In this document: positions 33,094 through 36,369 of the stretch, in pieces
Layout of the letters: every line of letters starts with the position of its first letter
How positions within the stretch are numbered: the stretch's first letter is position 1
Assembly (NCBI GenBank): GCA_025456065.1
Contig: JALOLH010000044.1
Location: 1 to 36,369, forward strand
DNA: 36,369 nucleotides
Direction: 5' to 3'
Source: Candidatus Nanopelagicales bacterium
GTDB lineage: Bacteria > Actinomycetota > Actinomycetes > S36-B12 > CAIYMF01
Made by a program: the position numbers and the translations under genes
Notes under the pieces: model-generated
What the model was told of the DNA's origin: nothing
Databases searched by the model: none
What the model saw: only the letters and a program-made list of their open reading frames with translations

Positions 33094-33132
33094 TCGATTC
33101 CGCACACCGAGTTGGCGGAATCGACTACGCAG
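33086..33132. terminator. Perfect 18-bp inverted repeat between convergent ohrR and acyl-CoA dehydrogenase genes
   Basis: CTGCGTAGTCGATTCCGC (33086-33103), an 11-nt loop, and the exact reverse complement (33115-33132). It overlaps the ohrR TAG and ends 19 bases from the stop of the minus-strand gene, so it can terminate both transcripts. No T-run. The arms are less G/C-rich than the surroundings. Confidence 0.7.
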
Positions 33133-33151
33133 CGGGCGTTGCGGTCCGGCG

Positions 33152-34942
33152 TCAGGGCGTCATCGTCCAGGCACCGTCGTAGGACAGCACCTCGGTGACG
33201 AACGCCGCCTCGGCGTCCGCGGGCAGCGACGGCCGGCGGATCAGCGTCAGGGCGCCCTGCTGCTGCGCGTCGGTCGCCGCCGGCTGCCCGTGCAGCGCCA
33301 CCGCGAACTCGGCCACGTCCTGCACGAACACCGCGAACATCCGGTCGACGTGCGCCTCGGTGAGCTCCGAGGCGTCGGAGACCGAGCCCGGCCGGGCTCC
33401 CTCGGGATCCTCGGAGAGCGCCAGCCCGGCGGCCTCGGCGACCAGCTGCGCGTAGACGACCTGCGTGAAGAGCTGGCCCAGGGTGAGCAGGAAGTCCAGG
33501 TCCTCGGCCTGCTCCTTCGAGGGGGGCGCGCTGGCCAGCAGCATCCCGAGCGCGGTCATCTGCTCCACGAACAGCGCGACGTTGGGCAGGTGCGCGAACC
33601 GCGCGAACGCCGGCCGCGGGTCGTGGAACTCGATGCGGCCCAGTCCCGAGGCGGGACCCTGCGCGAACAGGAACGTGTCGTCGACAGCCTCCCGGCGCAC
33701 CCCCACGGGCTCGTAGGAGCCGGCCCCACCCGCGGCCGCCATCAGGTACTTCGGCAGGAACTTCAGGACCAGCGCGAGGTTCACGTGCACCGTGCCCTCG
33801 AGCTTGGGCAGCGCCCGGATGTCGCGGACGGCTGACTCGAAGTACGTGTCCTTCTCGAACCCGCGCGCGGCGATGACCTCCCAGAGCAGGTTGATCACCC
33901 GCTCGCCCTCGCTGGTCACCTTCATCTTCGTGATCGGGTTGTAGAGCAGGAAGCGGCGGTCCTCGGCCGAGGCGGCGCGCAGGTAGTCCGCCGAGCGCGC
34001 GGCGAAGAGCTTCATCGCGAGCAGCCGTGCGTAGGCGTCGGCGAGCATCCGGCGCACGTGCGGGAAGCTCGTGACCGTCCGGCCGTACAGCACGCGGTTG
34101 TTGGCGTGCGAGACCGACTCGAAGAACGCGTGCTCGCAGATCCCGATCGAGGCCCAGCCGAGGTTGACCTTGCCGACGTTGACCGTCGCGAGCGCGGCGT
34201 CCCACGCCGGCTTGCCGACGTGCAGCAGGTCGGCCTCGGTCACCGGGTAGTCGTGCAGCACGAACTCCGAGACGAACATCTGCGACTGCACGGTGTTCTT
34301 CACCAGCTCGTAGCTCGGGTGCTTCGTGTCGGCCAGGAAGAAGACGTACTCGCCCGGATGCTCGGGGTCGTCGTCGGCGAACCGCCCGAAGACGCTCAGG
34401 CGCGCCGCCTCGTTGCCGTTGCCGATGTAGTACTTGCCGCCGTTCGCGACCCAGCTGGCGCCGTCCGCGGACCGGGTCAGGATCATGTCGGTCGAGTAGA
34501 TGTCCGCGCCGTGCGTGCGCTCGGACAGGCCGAACCCGAAGATCCCGCCCTCGCGCAGCAGCTCGCCGACCAGCCGCTTCGCGCCCTCGTTGGCGCTGGT
34601 CCAGACCGGGCCGAGGCCGAGCACCGTGACCTGCCAGGCGTACCAGTGGTCCAGCGAGTAGAAGCCGAGGAGCTCGTTGAGCTCATTGAGCCGCGCGGTG
34701 TCCCACCGGGCGTCGTCGTCGCCGATGAGCGCCCCGACCCCGGCCGGCGTCGCCACGCGAGCGAACAGCCGGCGCGTCGCGACCAGGTCGAGGAAGTCCT
34801 TGTACCAGGTGCCCGCGTGGTACTCGGCCTTCATCTCGGCCAGTCCCTTGCCCTCGAAGAACGCCACGAGGTCGCGCATGGCGGCACGGTCGTCCTCGGC
34901 GAGGAACGTCGGGTCGTACGTGGCGGGGTTCAGCAGCAGCAT
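33152..34942 (-). CDS. Large acyl-CoA dehydrogenase family protein
   Basis: 596 aa flavoprotein of the acyl-CoA dehydrogenase superfamily, longer than the classical ~380-400 aa members and closer to the ~600 aa type. Recognisable pieces are FGFGLSERTHGADIYSTD (flavin/substrate loop), WVANGGKYYIGNGNEA, the mid-region GICEHAFFESVSHANNRVLYG and VTSEGERVINLLWEVIAARGFEKDTYF near the second flavin contact. I cannot place the catalytic base with confidence, so substrate and even dehydrogenase activity are open. AGGAGG lies six bases before the ATG at 34942; the frame extends upstream but with Pro/Arg-rich non-coding-like sequence. Monocistronic, by its surroundings. Confidence 0.85.
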   Translation of the reverse strand: MLLLNPATYDPTFLAEDDRAAMRDLVAFFEGKGLAEMKAEYHAGTWYKDFLDLVATRRLFARVATPAGVGALIGDDDARWDTARLNELNELLGFYSLDHWYAWQVTVLGLGPVWTSANEGAKRLVGELLREGGIFGFGLSERTHGADIYSTDMILTRSADGASWVANGGKYYIGNGNEAARLSVFGRFADDDPEHPGEYVFFLADTKHPSYELVKNTVQSQMFVSEFVLHDYPVTEADLLHVGKPAWDAALATVNVGKVNLGWASIGICEHAFFESVSHANNRVLYGRTVTSFPHVRRMLADAYARLLAMKLFAARSADYLRAASAEDRRFLLYNPITKMKVTSEGERVINLLWEVIAARGFEKDTYFESAVRDIRALPKLEGTVHVNLALVLKFLPKYLMAAAGGAGSYEPVGVRREAVDDTFLFAQGPASGLGRIEFHDPRPAFARFAHLPNVALFVEQMTALGMLLASAPPSKEQAEDLDFLLTLGQLFTQVVYAQLVAEAAGLALSEDPEGARPGSVSDASELTEAHVDRMFAVFVQDVAEFAVALHGQPAATDAQQQGALTLIRRPSLPADAEAAFVTEVLSYDGAWTMTP

Positions 34943-35027
34943 CGGTGCCTCCTGGAGGAACGGGCGGGTCGGCCGGCGCGGGGTCGGTGCCCTCGGCGTG
35001 CTCGGCCAGCGCCGCGGGCCTGTGGTC

Positions 35028-35033
35028 AGGCTA
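35028..35033 (-). promoter_or_regulatory. Putative -10 (TAGCCT) of the acyl-CoA dehydrogenase gene
   Basis: TAGCCT on the minus strand, the same hexamer as upstream of hemA and of the gene at 31534. It would give a leader of roughly 80 bases with an AGGAGG ribosome site. No clear -35. Confidence 0.35.
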
Positions 35034-35081
35034 GCCCGGTGCGCTCGGCGCGGATCCGGGAGGGCCGCTCGGCGGGCCGGT

Positions 35082-35152
35082 GGGTCCGGCGGTCGGGCGG
35101 TCGGCCAGGTGCGTCCGGCGGTCGGCCAGGTGCGTCCGGCGGTCGGCCGCAT
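35082..35152. repeat. Three tandem copies of a ~21-bp unit
   Basis: The unit GCGTCCGGCGGTCGGCCAGGT is exact at 35111-35131, repeated with a changed end at 35132-35152, and preceded by a copy with an 8-bp insertion at 35082-35110. It lies between the menA stop and the acyl-CoA dehydrogenase promoter, outside any gene I can support. Confidence 0.7.
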
Positions 35153-35180
35153 GCGGCGCGCCTCCGGAGGGCGGGGAGGC

Positions 35181-36089
35181 TCAGCGGGTGAGTGCCCCCA
35201 GCACGATCCCGGCGGCGAGCAGCACCCCGTAGCCCAGCAGCAGTCGACCGGTCCCGCCCAGCACCGGCACGAGGGCCGGGCCCACGGCCCCCTCGCGCAC
35301 GTCGCGCAACGGGGACACTGCCAGCACCAGTGCCCCGAGGCCCAGGATCGCGGGGGCCGGCCACCTGGTGGGGGCCAGCGTCCCCAGCACGCCGACGATC
35401 GCGGGCACGGCCAGGGCCGTCCCGACCAGGGCGGCGTAGAGCCGCCGGGTCGTCGGATCCCCGAGCCGCACCGCGAGGGTGCGCTTGCCGGCCGCCGTGT
35501 CACCGGGGATGTCGCGCAGGTTGTTCACGACGAGGATCGCGCAGGACAGCGCGCCGACGCCGAGGCCGCACAGCCAGGCCAGCTCGCTGAGGACACCGGA
35601 CTGGGTCACGGCGGTTCCCGCGACCGCGACCAGACCGAAGAAGACGAACACGAAGACCTCGCCGAGGCCGGCGTAGCCGTAGGGTCGCGGCCCGCCGGTG
35701 TAGGTCCATGCGGCCACGATCGCGGCAGCGCCGACGAGCAGCAGCCACCACTGACCGGACAGGGCCACCAGCAGCAGTCCGGCCACCCCGGCCACCGCGA
35801 AGGCCAGCAGCGCCGCCCGCTTCACCGCCGGCGGCGCGGCGAGGCCCTGCCCGACCAGGCGGACCGGCCCGACCCGCTCGGCGTCGGTGCCGCGCACCCC
35901 GTCGCTGTAGTCGTTCGCGTAGTTGACGCCCACCTGGAGGGCCAGCGCGACGACCAGCGCGAGCAGCGCCCGCTGCCAGACCGCACCTGCGTCCCATGCC
36001 GCGACCGCGGTCCCCACCAGCACCGGCGCGACGGCGGCCGGCAGCGTCCGCGGACGCGCGCCGGCGAGCCATTGGGCGGGGGTGGTCAC
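35181..36089 (-). CDS. menA: 1,4-dihydroxy-2-naphthoate polyprenyltransferase
   Basis: UbiA-family membrane enzyme attaching the polyprenyl chain in menaquinone synthesis (302 aa). N-terminus AGARPRTLPAAVAPVLVG is typical of MenA; the prenyl-diphosphate site is NYANDYSDG (D60, D63), with the second Asp region in VVNNLRDIPGDTAAGKRTLAVRLG. About eight to nine membrane helices. GTG at 36089 puts the conserved segment at the N-terminus; a GTG 14 codons upstream is an alternative. Same strand as menE 129 bases upstream, so co-transcription is likely. Confidence 0.92.
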   Translation of the reverse strand: MTTPAQWLAGARPRTLPAAVAPVLVGTAVAAWDAGAVWQRALLALVVALALQVGVNYANDYSDGVRGTDAERVGPVRLVGQGLAAPPAVKRAALLAFAVAGVAGLLLVALSGQWWLLLVGAAAIVAAWTYTGGPRPYGYAGLGEVFVFVFFGLVAVAGTAVTQSGVLSELAWLCGLGVGALSCAILVVNNLRDIPGDTAAGKRTLAVRLGDPTTRRLYAALVGTALAVPAIVGVLGTLAPTRWPAPAILGLGALVLAVSPLRDVREGAVGPALVPVLGGTGRLLLGYGVLLAAGIVLGALTR

Positions 36090-36218
36090 GGGCGCGGATT
36101 CTCGCACGGCCGATCCGCCGCCGACGCGCACGAGATCGTCGTTCTGCCGGCGGGGTCAGGTTGCTCCGACCAGGCCGGCCGAGGGGCCGCATCACGACGG
36201 CTTCGCGCGCGAACCCGG

Positions 36219-36369
36219 TCACCGGACGGCGTCGGGTGCGCCGCCCGTGCCGGCCGGACCGCCCGTGGCGGCCGGATCGCTCGTGCCGGCCGGGCCGGCG
36301 AGCGCTGCGCGGGCCAGCTCCGCGAGCGCGGCACGGTCGGGCTTGCCCGACTCGAGCAGGGGGATCTGC
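36219..36369 (-). CDS. menE: C-terminal end of o-succinylbenzoate-CoA ligase (MenE), cut by window edge
   Basis: Only the last 49 codons are visible. They read QIPLLESGKPDRAALAELAR and then a Gly/Ala/Pro-rich tail ending in DAVR. PLLxSGKxDR is the A10 motif of ANL-superfamily adenylating enzymes with the catalytic Lys. With menA next on the same strand, MenE (o-succinylbenzoate-CoA ligase of menaquinone synthesis) is the best reading; another acyl-CoA ligase cannot be excluded from this fragment. Confidence 0.75.
   Translation of the reverse strand, partial: QIPLLESGKPDRAALAELARAALAGPAGTSDPAATGGPAGTGGAPDAVR

Noticed and set aside
1..36369. tRNA, rRNA, insertion sequence or prophage genes
   Set aside because: No cloverleaf-like or rRNA-like segment and no transposase, integrase or phage protein was seen on either strand; this was by eye, not by covariance search.

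Overview
The window is very GC-rich throughout, with dense overlapping stop/start junctions (ATGA, GTGA, TGATG), frequent GTG starts and several apparently leaderless genes. Together with the gene content (a DevR/DosR-type regulator, the hemA-hemC-hemD-hemB-hemL cluster followed by resA-ccdA-resB-ccsB, menA/menE, a DUF4229 protein), this points to a high-GC actinomycete. My best guess is Micrococcales, possibly near Cellulomonadaceae, but this is a judgement from gene order and not a computed placement.

Layout. 1-6658 (minus): a [NiFe]-hydrogenase operon of the group 3b (cytosolic, NAD(P)-linked, HyhBGSL) type. The order is beta, gamma, small and large subunit, then a maturation protease, then cydD running off the left edge. 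6659-6893: a divergent promoter region with a DosR-box-like sequence. 6894-11681 (plus): xanthine dehydrogenase xdhA-xdhB-xdhC. 11712-14753 (minus): a LolA-like secreted protein with an ABC-2 exporter (ATPase and permease). 14754-14948: a long perfect palindrome and a G-tract repeat. 14949-17946 (minus): a CUT2-type sugar ABC importer (binding lipoprotein, permease, single-domain ATPase). 18035-18694 (minus): an orphan DevR/DosR-like response regulator. 19023-30914 (plus): a long run of heme synthesis genes up to uroporphyrinogen III, a histidine-phosphatase gene, and the System II cytochrome c maturation genes. 30966-31989: a DUF4229 membrane protein (minus) and a PLDc_N-like membrane protein (plus). 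32147-33093 (plus): glutathione peroxidase and an OhrR-type MarR regulator behind a double palindromic operator. 33152-34942 (minus): a large acyl-CoA dehydrogenase. 35181-36369 (minus): menA and the C-terminal end of menE.

How the genes work together. Most of the window serves redox and respiratory metabolism: H2/NAD(P)H cycling, cytochrome bd assembly (CydD), heme, cytochrome c and menaquinone, with a hypoxia-type regulator and a peroxide-sensing regulator. The most interesting unexplained items are: the DosR-box candidate between the hydrogenase and xanthine dehydrogenase operons; a 41-codon CxxC ORF that exactly fills the hemB-hemL gap; a strong hairpin in the non-conserved tail of hemC; a 37-codon leader ORF overlapping the hemA start; two long perfect AT-richer palindromes at transcription-unit ends; and a set of genes with a -10 hexamer exactly 12 to 7 nt before the start codon. 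I see no rRNA, tRNA, CRISPR array, IS element or prophage gene.
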